NCBI RefSeq assembly: GCF_037975245.1
Contig: NC_092574.1
Coordinates: 8,184,213-8,248,212, forward strand
Length of the DNA stretch: 64,000 nucleotides
Direction of reading: 5' to 3'
Source: Apostichopus japonicus
Lineage: Eukaryota > Echinodermata > Holothuroidea > Aspidochirotida > Stichopodidae
Shown here: in pieces, positions 49,301 to 58,938 of the stretch
Layout of the letters: the number at the start of each line of letters is the position of its first letter
Numbering within the stretch: position 1 is the first letter of the stretch
The notes under the pieces: model-generated
Databases searched by the model: none
What the model was told of the DNA's origin: nothing
The model's input: only the letters and a program-made list of their open reading frames with translations
Made by a program: the position numbers and the translations under genes

Positions 49301-52003
49301 TTTTTTACCCTCCCCCTTCAGTGTGGAAACTCTGATCTTATTTAAATAATCTAACATTATGAATACCTGTGTTGTTGAACAAGAGTGTGAAAGGTTAAAT
49401 TGTTTTAAGTTTGCCAAACTTCCTCGTGAAAGGTCAAGGGAAGTATGAACGTAGTGACAAGATAAAAAAAGAAAAAAAAAAAAAGAATGAAGGATGTTAG
49501 TGTTGGTGATGGGTTGTGTTTATGATGGGAATGCATAGTGAGACTTCAACATCAGCTAGACAAGGACTTTATTTCCCTGTTTTAAATAAGAAATCAAAGG
49601 GAAAAGCATTGAACAGAGTTAATGCCCAGGTGGCACAATGATATCAGACTACATAGTAAACCTAAAACAGCTTGAATACGCATATAAGAAGAATTAACAC
49701 AATTATGCATACTTGATGTTGGGTCGCCACAATGATTCTTGTAAAAGGCATCTCGTGATTTACTCAAGTCTCTGATACAAAAAGGTATTGCATATTACGG
49801 TGGTTGATAACTGGTAGGAGGTTGATATAATTAATATTATCAACACATGAGCACGCCAATCAATGAATATATAACGACTCTTTGAAGAACAGTCTATGCC
49901 ATGTTGGCTGATACCAGCACATTATATTGCACAAAGGTTCTTAACAGATTTCTGCAGACGACAGATATTGTTGGAACTGCCTAGACAATATTTATTACTA
50001 TATTGAATATACAGTGTGTAGCTTTTAGTGTAAACAAGGCGAAATTAACTCTTCATGACTATCTTTCCATACAGTCGGAGAGCATCAAAGCTATCCAGTG
50101 ATGTATGCTTAAACAGTTCATGGCTCAAAAAGTTCCTAAATTTCAAATGTGAACCGACTTGAATAAATTTAGGCAGCCATTTTCCCTGTGTGACGATAGA
50201 GTGACTCAAGTCTTCAACAAGTCTTGAGGGTGGAAAATGACTGGTAATTAACACACAGGCTAACTTTCCAGTCTAATAACCTTGAACGGTGTAGAAGTAA
50301 CCAGGGGCGAAAAAGGAACGGCAGTCTTACTAAAGGGCGGATTTTCAAATGTACTGTAATTCACATCAGGGGCGAATCAAGGGCTTAGCCGGTCAACAAT
50401 GGTTCTATCCAATCAACCATATTTGGAGTTAGGGACAAGCTTATTGCGATGTGGTTTTCCAACTAACAATGTTGAATATATTTTCTTTCCCATATAATTG
50501 TCATATTATCTGCCACCTGAATATCTCTTTAATGGAAATTGGCCAACTGTTTATATCAACGTCAGAAAGATCCTTGTAAAAGGCATCTGGTAGAAAGTTG
50601 ATATAATTAATATTAATTAACAGAGGAGTACGCCAAGCAATGAATATATAACGATTCTTTGAAGAACAGTCTATGCCATGTTGGCTGATACCAGCACATT
50701 ATATTTGCACAAGGTTCTAAACAGATTCATGCAGACGACAGATATTGCTGGAACTGCCTAGACAATTTTAATCGCTATATTGAATATCCAGTGTGTAGCT
50801 TTTTGTGCAAACAAGGCGAAATTAACTCTTCATGACTATCTTTCCATGTATGTCCGCATACAGTTGGAGAGAATCAAAGCTATCCAGTAATGTATGCTAA
50901 TATAGTTCACAACCCAAGTCATCCCGAAATTTAAAACGTGAACCAACTTGAATAAATTTAGGCAGCCATTTTCCCCTGTATGAAGATAGAGTGACTCAAG
51001 TCTTCAACAAGTCTTGAGGAAGGAAAATGACTGGTAATTGACTTGAACTGTGCAATGAAGTGACTTGAGTGTGCAATCAAATATCATTCTGGTCGGACCC
51101 AAGTCAGGCTAATAGCTAATACAGTACAGTTTTAGCACAATATAGTTCTCTAAGTCCAGACAATGAAAAAAGCGATTTGGAAATTGAAAAACAAAATTAA
51201 ACACGAACGACAGACTCATGTCTGGAAGGTCTGGTTCCTTTTCGTAACCATCTGTAAAACATTTATACGTCTCCCGAGTTTTCAAGATTAAACCCCCCAG
51301 ACAAATTCTTTCCAACTGAAGAATTACTGAATAAATTTCAAAACGATTCCAATCGGAACGACGAGATACAGAAAGGTTAGATTTTGGATCTTGTGACTGA
51401 CTTCCTCTCGACAGTGTGCAACATTTCTGAAACATGTTCTTTTTACTCTTTAAACAGCAAGTGAAGTTGAAGACGGTTTCGCTGTGGTCTCACATGAACA
51501 GTAACCGTGACGAATTTATCAACCCAATGTACGCCAGCTACCCGCATCAGCATGTGATCTTTCCCGTCGCAAGCATGAGACGCATTGAATTCTGGGCAGG
51601 CTATTACCTCCGCTGGAATCCCAGGACCAGACCCCTGGTAAGTGTACAGGGCTCTTTCTAGGCAAACACTAAATTTGGTGATTTGTCGACCTACTGATAC
51701 GCTCTGAATATAAGATCAATCCTCCCCCCTCATCTACCCTTTGTAAATTTACTTTAAAGCAACATGCACTGCAAATTTTAATTCCGGGGCAATACTCGGG
51801 TAAGTCACTCGGTGGTATTAATGGCATTTGACCTTTGACCTATACAGGAACCAATCCAACAGAGACAGAGGGAGTTGGTGCAACTGAAGGAGTACTTGGA
51901 GAGAGAGGTCAAAGAGCTGCAGAAACAGATCGAAGCGAGAGATTTCGGTATCGATTCTGGCTCCGGTTCACCGCCTCGGGTGTCCAGTCCAGTCAATGCT
52001 TAA
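37106..52003 (+). CDS. MTMR2: Myotubularin-related phosphoinositide 3-phosphatase (MTM1/MTMR1/MTMR2 group), complete
   Basis: Sixteen exons, all GT-AG with agreeing phases, give 1965 nt and 654 residues (human MTMR2 has 643). A Ser/Gly/Thr-rich N-terminus (1-73) precedes the PH-GRAM domain (about 75-200), with THDV-like [10 protein letters not shown] and [16 protein letters not shown]. The phosphatase domain (about 230-600) has [31 protein letters not shown] and the signature HCSDGWDRT with catalytic Cys429 and Arg435, so the enzyme should be active. The C-terminus (604-640) is charged and coiled-coil-like. The family removes the 3-phosphate from PI3P and PI(3,5)P2 on endosomes and dimerises through the coiled coil. 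Human MTMR2 ends in a PDZ ligand (TVV); this one ends PVNA, so that ligand is absent. The start ATG at 37106 has a good context (ACAAATGG). Separating MTMR2 from MTM1 or MTMR1 orthology needs a tree; one ancestral gene is likely in invertebrates. Confidence 0.96.
37974..38052 (+). CDS. MTMR2: Myotubularin exon 2: entry to PH-GRAM
   Basis: A 79-nt exon (ttcacag acceptor, gttagt donor, phase 0 to 1). It encodes [20 protein letters not shown] followed by EKIVET, matching the MTMR2 stretch containing EEPPLLPGENI. Confidence 0.88.
38664..38758 (+). CDS. MTMR2: Myotubularin exon 3: PH-GRAM core
   Basis: A 95-nt exon (ccacag acceptor, gtaagt donor). It encodes [20 protein letters not shown] and continues [10 protein letters not shown]; human MTMR2 has DVTYICPF and GTLTVTNYRLYF at this point. 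Confidence 0.95.
38926..39036 (+). CDS. MTMR2: Myotubularin exon 4: PH-GRAM
   Basis: A 111-nt phase 0/0 exon (cgcag acceptor, gtgagc donor). It encodes [18 protein letters not shown], then [13 protein letters not shown], aligning with MTMR2 FVLDASLGVINRVEKIGG and [13 protein letters not shown]. Confidence 0.95.
40027..40128 (+). CDS. MTMR2: Myotubularin exon 5: end of PH-GRAM
   Basis: A 102-nt phase 0/0 exon (tttcag acceptor, gtaagt donor). It encodes [12 protein letters not shown], then [16 protein letters not shown], matching [12 protein letters not shown] and IFENLMKYAFPVSNNL of MTMR2. Confidence 0.95.
40873..40956 (+). CDS. MTMR2: Myotubularin exon 6
   Basis: An 84-nt phase 0/0 exon (tttcag acceptor, gtacgt donor) encoding [11 protein letters not shown], then [12 protein letters not shown], matching LFAFEYKEVF and NGWKLYDPLLEY between PH-GRAM and the phosphatase domain. 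Confidence 0.94.
43138..43212 (+). CDS. MTMR2: Myotubularin exon 7
   Basis: A 75-nt phase 0/0 exon (caacag acceptor, gtaaga donor) encoding [20 protein letters not shown] and then TYPAI, equivalent to [20 protein letters not shown] and TYPAL in MTMR2. Confidence 0.95.
43231..43345 (-). repeat. Second copy of the CA-associated module, inverted
   Basis: gccaaaggcaaaaggaacct followed by atgcaatg and a TG-rich run is the reverse complement of the end module at 30838-30880. It lies just after myotubularin exon 7. Confidence 0.65.
43899..43973 (+). CDS. MTMR2: Myotubularin exon 8
   Basis: A 75-nt phase 0/0 exon (tgatag acceptor, gtaagt donor) encoding [20 protein letters not shown] and then RARIP, equivalent to MTMR2 [20 protein letters not shown] and RGRIP. 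Confidence 0.95.
44384..44572 (+). CDS. MTMR2: Myotubularin exon 9: phosphatase domain
   Basis: A 189-nt phase 0/0 exon (tgatag acceptor, gtaggt donor). It encodes [31 protein letters not shown] and [12 protein letters not shown], blocks almost unchanged across the myotubularin family. Confidence 0.96.
45097..45188 (+). CDS. MTMR2: Myotubularin exon 10
   Basis: A 92-nt exon (tcccag acceptor, gtatgt donor, phase 0 to 2) encoding [12 protein letters not shown] and then [14 protein letters not shown], matching MTMR2 AKGGGYESEDAY and [14 protein letters not shown]. Confidence 0.96.
45597..45690 (+). CDS. MTMR2: Myotubularin exon 11
   Basis: A 94-nt exon (aacag acceptor, gtaatg donor, phase 2 to 0) encoding [10 protein letters not shown], then [16 protein letters not shown]. 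The last 20 nt plus the donor are duplicated 96 bp downstream (see the repeat at 45671-45827). The first donor is taken as real because the homologous exon junction falls here and the intervening 96 nt contain an in-frame stop. Confidence 0.94.
45671..45827 (+). repeat. MTMR2: 96-bp local duplication copying the exon 11 donor
   Basis: 45671-45731 (attggttagagcacataaag followed by gtaatggagtagagcagtgt) recurs at 45767-45827 with few changes, offset exactly 96 bp. The copied block includes the last 20 nt of exon 11 and its splice donor. Confidence 0.95.
45867..46017 (+). repeat. Dispersed repeat of about 150 bp, copy 2
   Basis: Same family as 17744-17893, in the same orientation on the plus strand. 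It is inserted in the myotubularin intron between exons 11 and 12, about 130 bp upstream of the catalytic exon. Confidence 0.9.
46150..46356 (+). CDS. MTMR2: Myotubularin exon 12: catalytic site
   Basis: A 207-nt phase 0/0 exon (cacag acceptor, gtttgg donor). It encodes the C-x5-R phosphatase signature [20 protein letters not shown], with catalytic Cys429 and Arg435 and both aspartates typical of active myotubularins, then [19 protein letters not shown]. Pseudophosphatase members of the family lack this Cys. Confidence 0.97.
46386..46640 (+). repeat. Degenerate GATATTGAT-type repeat
   Basis: Multiple variants of tgatattgatc, atagactgata and ttggtattgat at irregular 25-40 bp spacing in the intron after the catalytic exon. 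Confidence 0.65.
46924..47016 (+). CDS. MTMR2: Myotubularin exon 13
   Basis: A 93-nt phase 0/0 exon (aaacag acceptor, gtgata donor) encoding [20 protein letters not shown] and then [11 protein letters not shown], matching [20 protein letters not shown] of MTMR2. Confidence 0.96.
49094..49207 (+). CDS. MTMR2: Myotubularin exon 14
   Basis: A 114-nt phase 0/0 exon (ttacag acceptor, gtaggt donor) encoding [20 protein letters not shown], then [18 protein letters not shown], matching [20 protein letters not shown] and [18 protein letters not shown]. Confidence 0.96.
49812..51040 (+). repeat. Intronic segmental duplication, two copies about 780 bp apart
   Basis: 49812-50250 and 50588-51040 match over about 440 bp. 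Shared blocks include gttgatataattaatatta, gaacagtctatgccatgttg, gctgataccagcacattata, gacgacagatattg and gagtgactcaagtcttcaac. The unduplicated spacer is about 340 bp. Both copies lie between myotubularin exons 14 and 15. Confidence 0.93.
51458..51637 (+). CDS. MTMR2: Myotubularin exon 15: end of phosphatase domain (SID region)
   Basis: A 180-nt phase 0/0 exon (aaacag acceptor, gtaagt donor) encoding [34 protein letters not shown] and [11 protein letters not shown], matching the MTMR2 blocks TVSLWSYINS, LYPVASMRHLELW and YYIRWNPRMKP. Confidence 0.96.
51848..52003 (+). CDS. MTMR2: Myotubularin exon 16: coiled coil and C-terminus
   Basis: The terminal exon (tacag acceptor to TAA) encodes 51 residues: [20 protein letters not shown], then [12 protein letters not shown], a heptad-like charged helix that would mediate dimerisation, and a Ser/Pro tail ending PVNA. 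No PDZ-binding TVV-type ending is present. Confidence 0.92.
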   Translation, partial: EPIQQRQRELVQLKEYLEREVKELQKQIEARDFGIDSGSGSPPRVSSPVNA

Positions 52004-52831
52004 CAAGATAAGCTAGGGACGACTAAAGGCACCAGGGATAATGAAATGGTATAGGCAAGGATTGCATTCTCCCCCCCCCCCGGACACAAGAGAGAGCTAT
52101 AGAAACAAGAAAGGGCTGGGGGAGGGGGGGCGGGGTGAGTGGTATTGACTCGGTGCTTCACTATAATATATATTCATTATTTTAATCAGCTTAATTTGTA
52201 TATTGGTTTTGAAACAAGTTCCAATGATTGGAGATAAAAAAACAGAATATAACCCGCTGAAAATTCATCCTAATTGAACAATATCAAAAGTTATCGTTAC
52301 CGTGTTGCAATTTCAAACAACAATTTTACGATGTGAGGGTTCTGTATATATATTAGTATTATGCACCAGGTTGAATTCATTTTAAAAACGTGTTGAATCT
52401 ATGTTATATCTTGCATCGCATGCAAATTTTGTGCAATTTTTACTTCCTCACTTCTACTGTATAATCTATTGCATGTCAAACTTGTTCGTACGTATGTTTG
52501 TACTAGTCCAAGAACCGCTTTACTATGGCAGTTGAAGTTTCTTCAAGAGATGAACTCAAGTTATTAGCATTGCTACTGATTGTGAAATTATTAACTTTTT
52601 TGGGGGGAGGATAAGAAGAATTGAGAGAATAGCGAGCAGAAGTGTAACACCGAGCGGCTTAATTTTAAATAAGGTCAAGTTGAAGCATTGCTAGTGATGT
52701 TACTCGACTCCAGTCACTGTATTATCTGTCCCTTTAGAGGCCAAAAATCTTTACAATCTTCTTCGAGTCTCTTTACTTGAAACGTTAGTGACTCAAGTCA
52801 TGACTTGGTACAACGCTACTACTGAAACTGG

Positions 52832-52837
52832 AATAAA
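52832..52837 (+). terminator. Candidate proximal polyadenylation signal of the myotubularin gene
   Basis: AATAAA about 830 bases after the TAA at 52003. If used, the 3' UTR would exclude the 12-bp minisatellite at 53015-53410. Confidence 0.4.
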
Positions 52838-53014
52838 TTAGAACCAATTTGCATCTTCCTTTTTTTTTCCATTCTTTCCTTTTATGAGAAGAATAGCCAG
52901 TAAGATCCTCGTCTTTTGTGCAGAGATGTAATGACTTCATTTTATGGTCCAGCCCAATCATTACTATTATCTCTGTGGAGAAAACCAAGACTAAGACCTT
53001 CTACTTGATTAGTA

Positions 53015-53410
53015 CCACACTGTCTACTTGACTGTCTACTTGACTGTCTACTTGACTGTCTACTTGACTGTCTACTTGACACTCTACTTGATTTATACCA
53101 CACTGTCTACTTGACTGTCTACTTGACTGTCTACTTGACTGTCTACTTGACACTCTGCTTGACACTCTACTTGACACTCTACTTGATTTATACCACACTG
53201 TCTACTTGACTGTCTACTTGACTGTCTACTTGACTGTCTACTTGACTGTCTACTTGACACTCTGCTTGACACTCTACTTGACACTCTACTTGATTTATAC
53301 CACACTGTCTACTTGACTGTCTACTTGACTGTCTACTTGACTGTCTACTTGACACTCTGCTTGACACTCTACTTGACACTCTACTTGATTTATACCACAC
53401 TGTCTACTTG
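53015..53410 (+). repeat. 12-bp minisatellite with higher-order structure in the myotubularin 3' flank
   Basis: Units of ctgtctacttga and the variants cactctgcttga and cactctacttga are grouped into higher-order blocks beginning taccacactgtctacttg at about 53022, 53097, 53192, 53299 and 53395. Block lengths are 95 or 107 bp, differing by one 12-bp unit. It lies between the two candidate polyadenylation signals. Confidence 0.96.
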
Positions 53411-53566
53411 GCAGCACCTGATACACCGATCACATTACAGGCATTGCTGTTCAATTGTGCCAAAGAAGGAAAGGAAAAACAATTACACAATAACGAATTC
53501 AGTCTCAAATACAGGAATTTGAATATTTATCCCTGTTACATTTTCCACTAGAAATAACGTGATTTC

Positions 53567-53572
53567 AATAAA
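53567..53572 (+). terminator. Candidate distal polyadenylation signal of the myotubularin gene
   Basis: AATAAA about 1.56 kb after the stop codon, followed by a T/GT-containing stretch (acttgtgtcgg). If used, the 3' UTR would contain the whole 12-bp minisatellite. Confidence 0.35.
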
Positions 53573-54292
53573 GTTCCCAACAAACTTGTGTCGGAAGTCA
53601 TCGGTTTCTATTACGCGTGTCAGACCTTGACACTGTTCACAGTCAACACTAAATCAAACTATAGCTTTGACACAGTGTAGCATACCAGCTATTCTATAAC
53701 TCAACCAGAGCTAATGATGATACCAATATTTCACCTGGTTTATTGAAGGTTATGGTTGGCAGTAAGTCGTTAATCGTAATGTCTAATTATTGTAATTAAG
53801 CTTATGTCATCTTCCGTAGACACCATCTGTATTATGTTAAAAAAAAATTTTTAGTATTGAAGTAACACACCACTTCTCATGATAGGAAAGCATGTTTGAA
53901 GGTTTGCTCTGAGCAAGGGGAAACTAGTGTCTAGTAGGGAATGGAATGAAGGGACTGGAAATAGATAAGTTATCTTGATTAAAATATGAATAGAAATAGA
54001 TTGGTTAGAGTGTAAACAATATTTCATTTAATCTCTTACCAAATGTCAGTTATTGCAAAAGTGTAAATAAATATACTGCTGACTAATAGCACTACTCCTG
54101 TCCATGTACAAAATTGTCTTTTTTGTATTGTTTGGCTGAGTATGGAAAGAGGGTACTTGACAGCAGATGAAAGCCTCACACAACCCCCATAAACCTTGCC
54201 CCTCTCCCACCCCCCCCCCCTACTAACCACCCTGTAAATCTGGACTTCATATCAGGCAACAGCTAGTACACTGTGCTAAAAGGAAGTTTTGC

Positions 54293-54395
54293 TAGTTCAA
54301 AGAAAAGAAAATGGTAGGCAGACACAATGTCCCACCCCATCCAGTTCAAAGAAAAGAACAATGGTAGGCAGACACAATGTCCCACCCCATCCATC
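54293..54395 (+). repeat. Two-copy 52-54 bp tandem repeat
   Basis: agttcaaagaaaagaa followed by atggtaggcagacacaatgt and cccaccccatcca occurs twice back to back with one small indel. Confidence 0.95.
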
Positions 54396-54499
54396 AACCT
54401 CTTGTCACCACGTTTAGAAAATTTTGGATAAAAGTGCAACCTTAGAGCCTCCCAATCATTCTCCTTCTAGTATTCCCCCTCCCCAACCGAACCTCGTTT

Positions 54500-55325
54500 G
54501 TTAAAGGAATATCTAATGATTAGAGACACTTATTCTAATGTTAAATCAGCAAAGAGCAAGCAATAATGATTTCATCACTAAGATTTTTTTTAAATTTCTT
54601 AGTTACACCGTCATTTAACTTCCCACTCAATCCTACACTCCCTGATAACCCTTCCATCCCAATGTAGGAAACTTCGTCGTTACACGCAGTACGCAACGAT
54701 CTTTGTTCTACTTAATTGATCCTTACTGAGTCTCTCAACTTATAAGCATTTTTCCCCCAAATAGATCAGTGAAAGTAACACAGTTTTAAGTAATAAATTA
54801 GAAGCATCTCTTTGTTAAAGCATTGTATTATCGGCCTAGTCTTCCGATAAGCGTAACTAAGGGTTACAAGAAATCAGCGAGAGCAGGCAGTAATGATATT
54901 TACTTACAATACTGATTTTTTTCAAATCTCATTTAGGACGAATTATTAGGTCCCCCTGGTAACATCATTTACCCCCCCCCCCCATTCTCCTCTACCCTTC
55001 CTCACACTCACCGCTTCTCTTACACCTAATATATTAGATATCCTCGTAAAGCGTGATGATCTAGGTCCCTCATTAATCTAATGCATGGGAGGAACTCGAA
55101 ACTTTCTTCCTTATCCGCATATTCCAAGCTTTCTCCAAGAAAAGAGTTACAGTACCTATTACCCAGATGTTATGTAAATAATTAAAAATAGCCTCCCTCC
55201 TCATAAAACGTGATGATCTATGTCCCTCATTAATCTTAAGCATGGATGAACTCTCAACTTTAAGCATATTCCAAAGTTTTTCACAAAAGAGCTACAGAAC
55301 CTACTACACACAAATTATGTAAATG
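54500..55325 (+). repeat. Cluster of degenerate tandem duplications
   Basis: 55040-55185 and 55195-55322 share gtgatgatcta.gtccctcat, taatct, gcatattccaa and ttatgtaaat. The stretch 54541-54720 resembles 54840-55020 (agc.agcaataatgat, followed by tttttttaaat and acatcatttaac). Intergenic. Confidence 0.75.
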
Positions 55326-56667
55326 TCACTGGACGGCATCCGTAGGGACATCGTTTTTTGGTCCACATTTGAGTTTCCATCATATCTTTAATCTGCTTTT
55401 CATACATATTTTTTATTGTGATTGTTATAATGACCACATCTAAGGACTTTTGAGTCGTATTATTGTATCCAGTGGAATTGTCTCGCTGAGATATAAAAGG
55501 ATGAATTTTCCGTACTTTTCCACGGTAGGCCCCTCTGTTCTATAACATTAGGTCCACTAAGTGCGGATATTGGTCTCCGTTTGCCGCTATTGCAGTAAAC
55601 CCAACCGAGCAACGTATCTACGGTGTCTCTTAAAAGACATCATTATTAACAAAGTCGAAAAGAATTTGAAGTCTCTTTGGTGTCATTTTAAAAGTATTTC
55701 TGATTACATTACATACAGATTCGCACTCCCTCCTTTTCTACGAGAAAGGTACATATGGGAAACATGACAATGACCGTGATAAAATCAAATTTAAGATTAC
55801 TAGAGATCAATTCGCTCAATTTGTTTCAAAAAACGGTTAAAAAGTGTTATGAATTCCTCCTCATTCATTCATTTTATTTGAGCATGTTGAACGCAGGCTG
55901 TAACGGTCGTGGCAAGACGAAATATTAAGACGGTTACGAACAAAGGTTGTGAAGTCACCGCAATTTATTAATCCGCAGTCGCACAGATTCCATGACTCTA
56001 TTACTCCGTAAAACTATCGAAATGCAAAAAATAGAAAACTTACAGTACTAAATACAACATTTTTATAGTTTGTTTCTTGGCACAAATAAAACTACACAAA
56101 TTTCACTTTTGCACAAACATGAACCAGCAAACACACACGAAGAAAGCATTTAACTTATAATACAGTATATAAACACCAAAATACCTCTTTAGCCCTTTAA
56201 CATCGAGAACATCCAGAAACCACTGTTACGAACAGCATTACGTGAACAGCATTACGTGGCACTACTTTCCATCCATTTTGGATCTCAGATATATAAATTT
56301 ACGTATTCTGGCTAGACGCAACCAACGCCAGTAGTCCTTTTTCCGTGTGCGCCCAATATATGTATGTATATATCAATGGACATTGAAAAGGACTTATTAC
56401 GTAACCCAGATCACGAGGGTTCAACAAGCCAATCACGCAAGGTCCTCGTTCAAACATGAGCGAATAATTATGCAGCTGAATCTGAACAATTTGAGGTATG
56501 GTCAAACAAAGTTACCAAATGTTATGTAACAGACAACAATACGGAAACACGCAAAATACATTTCACTATACACTTGCGATAACATGTCATTACGAATCAC
56601 TGCAGACTCTCACCCAAACCGTTAAAAAATACCGCCCCCCCTTCTCTTCCTACACTGCGCTCCCAAC

Positions 56668-57045
56668 AGTGGCGGAGCGTCCATACAGTCAGGGGGTGGA
56701 TCCCCCCCCCCCCCCGTGACGGACTCAAATGGACTTCTGGCGCCCTTTTCAGCTATTTACCACTTTTTACTCATTCGCGATTATTGACTTTTTTATTGCG
56801 CTCTCATCTACCTATTGACATTTGTCACATTTTGTTGGCGATGACACCTATTTATTCTTCGTTTATCTGCAAATTAGCCAGGCCCTAAAAGGGTCATTTA
56901 CGGCGATCTAGGGAGTATCTTTACTCAAAAAAATTCTGTACGTTCCTCGCCAACCTGTGGTGACGCTCCGCTTAGATAAAGTCGAAAGCGCCCATACACA
57001 CCATTCTCGCCCCCTCTAACCAATACCCATAGCTCCGACACTACT
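56668..57045 (-). mobile_element. Degenerate hAT-like MITE fragment
   Basis: The left end CAGTGGCGGAGC and the right end GCTCCGACACTA are imperfect terminal inverted repeats. The right half (gcgatctaggg, then tcgccaacc.gtggtg.cgct and ccgcttagata) is homologous, inverted, to the left half of the element at 60925-61796. No matching target duplication was found, so the ends are uncertain. It contains a poly-C run at about 56703. Confidence 0.6.
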
Positions 57046-57399
57046 TAGATTGCCACAATGGAGATTGTTTCTATACAAGTAAGGTTAAACTCGTCAATGT
57101 CCCACCCCGCCTCCCTACTCCCTCCTCTTCTAAATATGCTAGACACCAAATACTGGTCACTCGAGCATTCGACTGCCGTTCCTCTTTTAGACATTTATTT
57201 GTCTAATTGAGCCCTCTTCTTTGCCAGTCTGTGAATTATGGAGAGTTACATCTAGCAATGATTTTTATCATGCTAAATTCCCTGCAAGCACTGGGAAAGT
57301 GTAGACTGAAACTACAAAACCCCACACATGGAAAGGAAATAATCAGTGGAGTTTACAGTAGTACATGATAATTTAACCTCACTACTAGGCAGCTGCAGA

Positions 57400-57835
57400 G
57401 TAAGCCAGCAGATGGCTTTCATAACCATCAATGAAAGTTCGAATGCGTTGAAGCAGTTTCTAGCATAAAAGCGGAACTACCATCAAGCATCCAACCTGAA
57501 CAACAGTTCGCAGCAGTATTCGATGATAAGTTGAGATGCCAGGTGAAGTACATCTGGAAATTGACAAAAGCTTCCGACCGACCTTTCCTCCGCCACATCG
57601 GCTCCCGCACGCCATTAAGCCTAAAGTCAAAGTTGAGTTAGATGACTTAGTGATTGAGCAAAGGCGTCGTCACAGCGCCAGTCACAGAGTCCACACAGTG
57701 ATGGGAAAGCCAACTAGTTGTAGCAGAGAAAAAGAACGGCAAGTTTCGCATATAGACCCAAGGCCCCTCAATCAAGCATTAAAGAGAGCACACTACCAAC
57801 TACCTATACCATAGACGATATCTTACCAGACTTCA
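57400..57835 (+). pseudogene. Broken Ty3/gypsy-type retrotransposon pol fragment
   Basis: Peptide fragments in more than one frame fit the start of a gypsy reverse-transcriptase domain: PGEVHLEIDKSFRP, KVKVELDDLV, VVAEKKNGKFRI and IDPRPLNQALKRAHYQLP. They are separated by at least two frame changes and a stop near 57812. There is no protease, integrase or LTR nearby, so this is a dead internal fragment. Confidence 0.8.
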
Positions 57836-58539
57836 TGTTATGAAGCTAAGCTAGCAAATCTTACGTGATACGCGCTTCCTATAAATAATTATTACACTGC
57901 TAATATACTGCGATAACGATATTTGTTTATAGGCCACTGCAGATCTGGCTGTCTTACAAAATATGAAAGTTAATATTGTCCATCAGTTAAGTTCGTCAAA
58001 TATATTTAAGTCCAGACATTGGACAATAACAACAAACATCCTACTTGAAAAATTGTAAAAGAGCACTATGTTTGTCTTTCTGATATAATATGTAAAAGAA
58101 CATGTGAAAAAATTCAAACAGGAAACAAAATCTGCTGAAAATAGGATATCATATGATAATGATGAAACTGGCAAAACATTGTAGCATCAGATCGCATCTA
58201 AGGACCTTCAATTGTTCAAAAAATTTCAAAGGGGAGGGGGAAACCCTCTCCCCTTGCCATATTGCTAGTCAAACAATTCTTTTCAAATAGAAGCTAAGGT
58301 GGGCTTCTGTAGCGTTTCTGCTCTTGTTATTATCGTGGGGCGGCGGGCTAAGATGCTATGTAGTCTTGGGGCAGCTGTTGAATTAGAAGTAAGATATGTT
58401 GGTAACATATAGGGAATCTATGAAATATGTTGATTCATTTCACAACTTTCAAAACAATGCTGAATGATAAATGAAGTGATACAACTGTCTTAGTACATTT
58501 GCTGTACCCGTAAACTTCAGACAATTGCGTGTATTACCA

Positions 58540-58545
58540 TTTATT
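58540..58545 (-). terminator. Candidate polyadenylation signal of the SLC35G1-like gene
   Basis: AATAAA on the minus strand, about 395 bases downstream of the stop codon. It is the first canonical hexamer I noticed; use is inferred from position only. Confidence 0.4.
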
Positions 58546-58938
58546 TTTCCTAAGAGCAGAAGAAAGGAAACATAGTATGCCACACGGACGGTAGCTTCTT
58601 TTACGTCTTTGGCTTCATCCAGATTCGCGTGACACGGTTTTCTTAGGAACGTCGATCAACACTCAGCCCCCAAAGCTAAATAAGATTTCTCCGTTTGACA
58701 GTGATAGATCCCTTTTTGTAATAGTAACTCAATTTCACTGCAAAACAACAAAAAGTCGAAACTGAAAGAAACTTAGATTTTGGTTAAACAGTACTACATA
58801 GTCCGTTCGTGGCGTGTTTTGTTTTAACTTTTCGAAGACTGATGATTTAATCAATATATACAGATATGTTGGCAAACGGTAGCGATGGGCCACGGCCCGT
58901 ATATTTGAACTTGTATATTTCTTCAATTCATCTGTAGA

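Noticed and set aside
53001-53400. Ser-Ser-Arg-Gln repeat open frames on the minus strand
   Set aside because: They are products of the 12-bp minisatellite.
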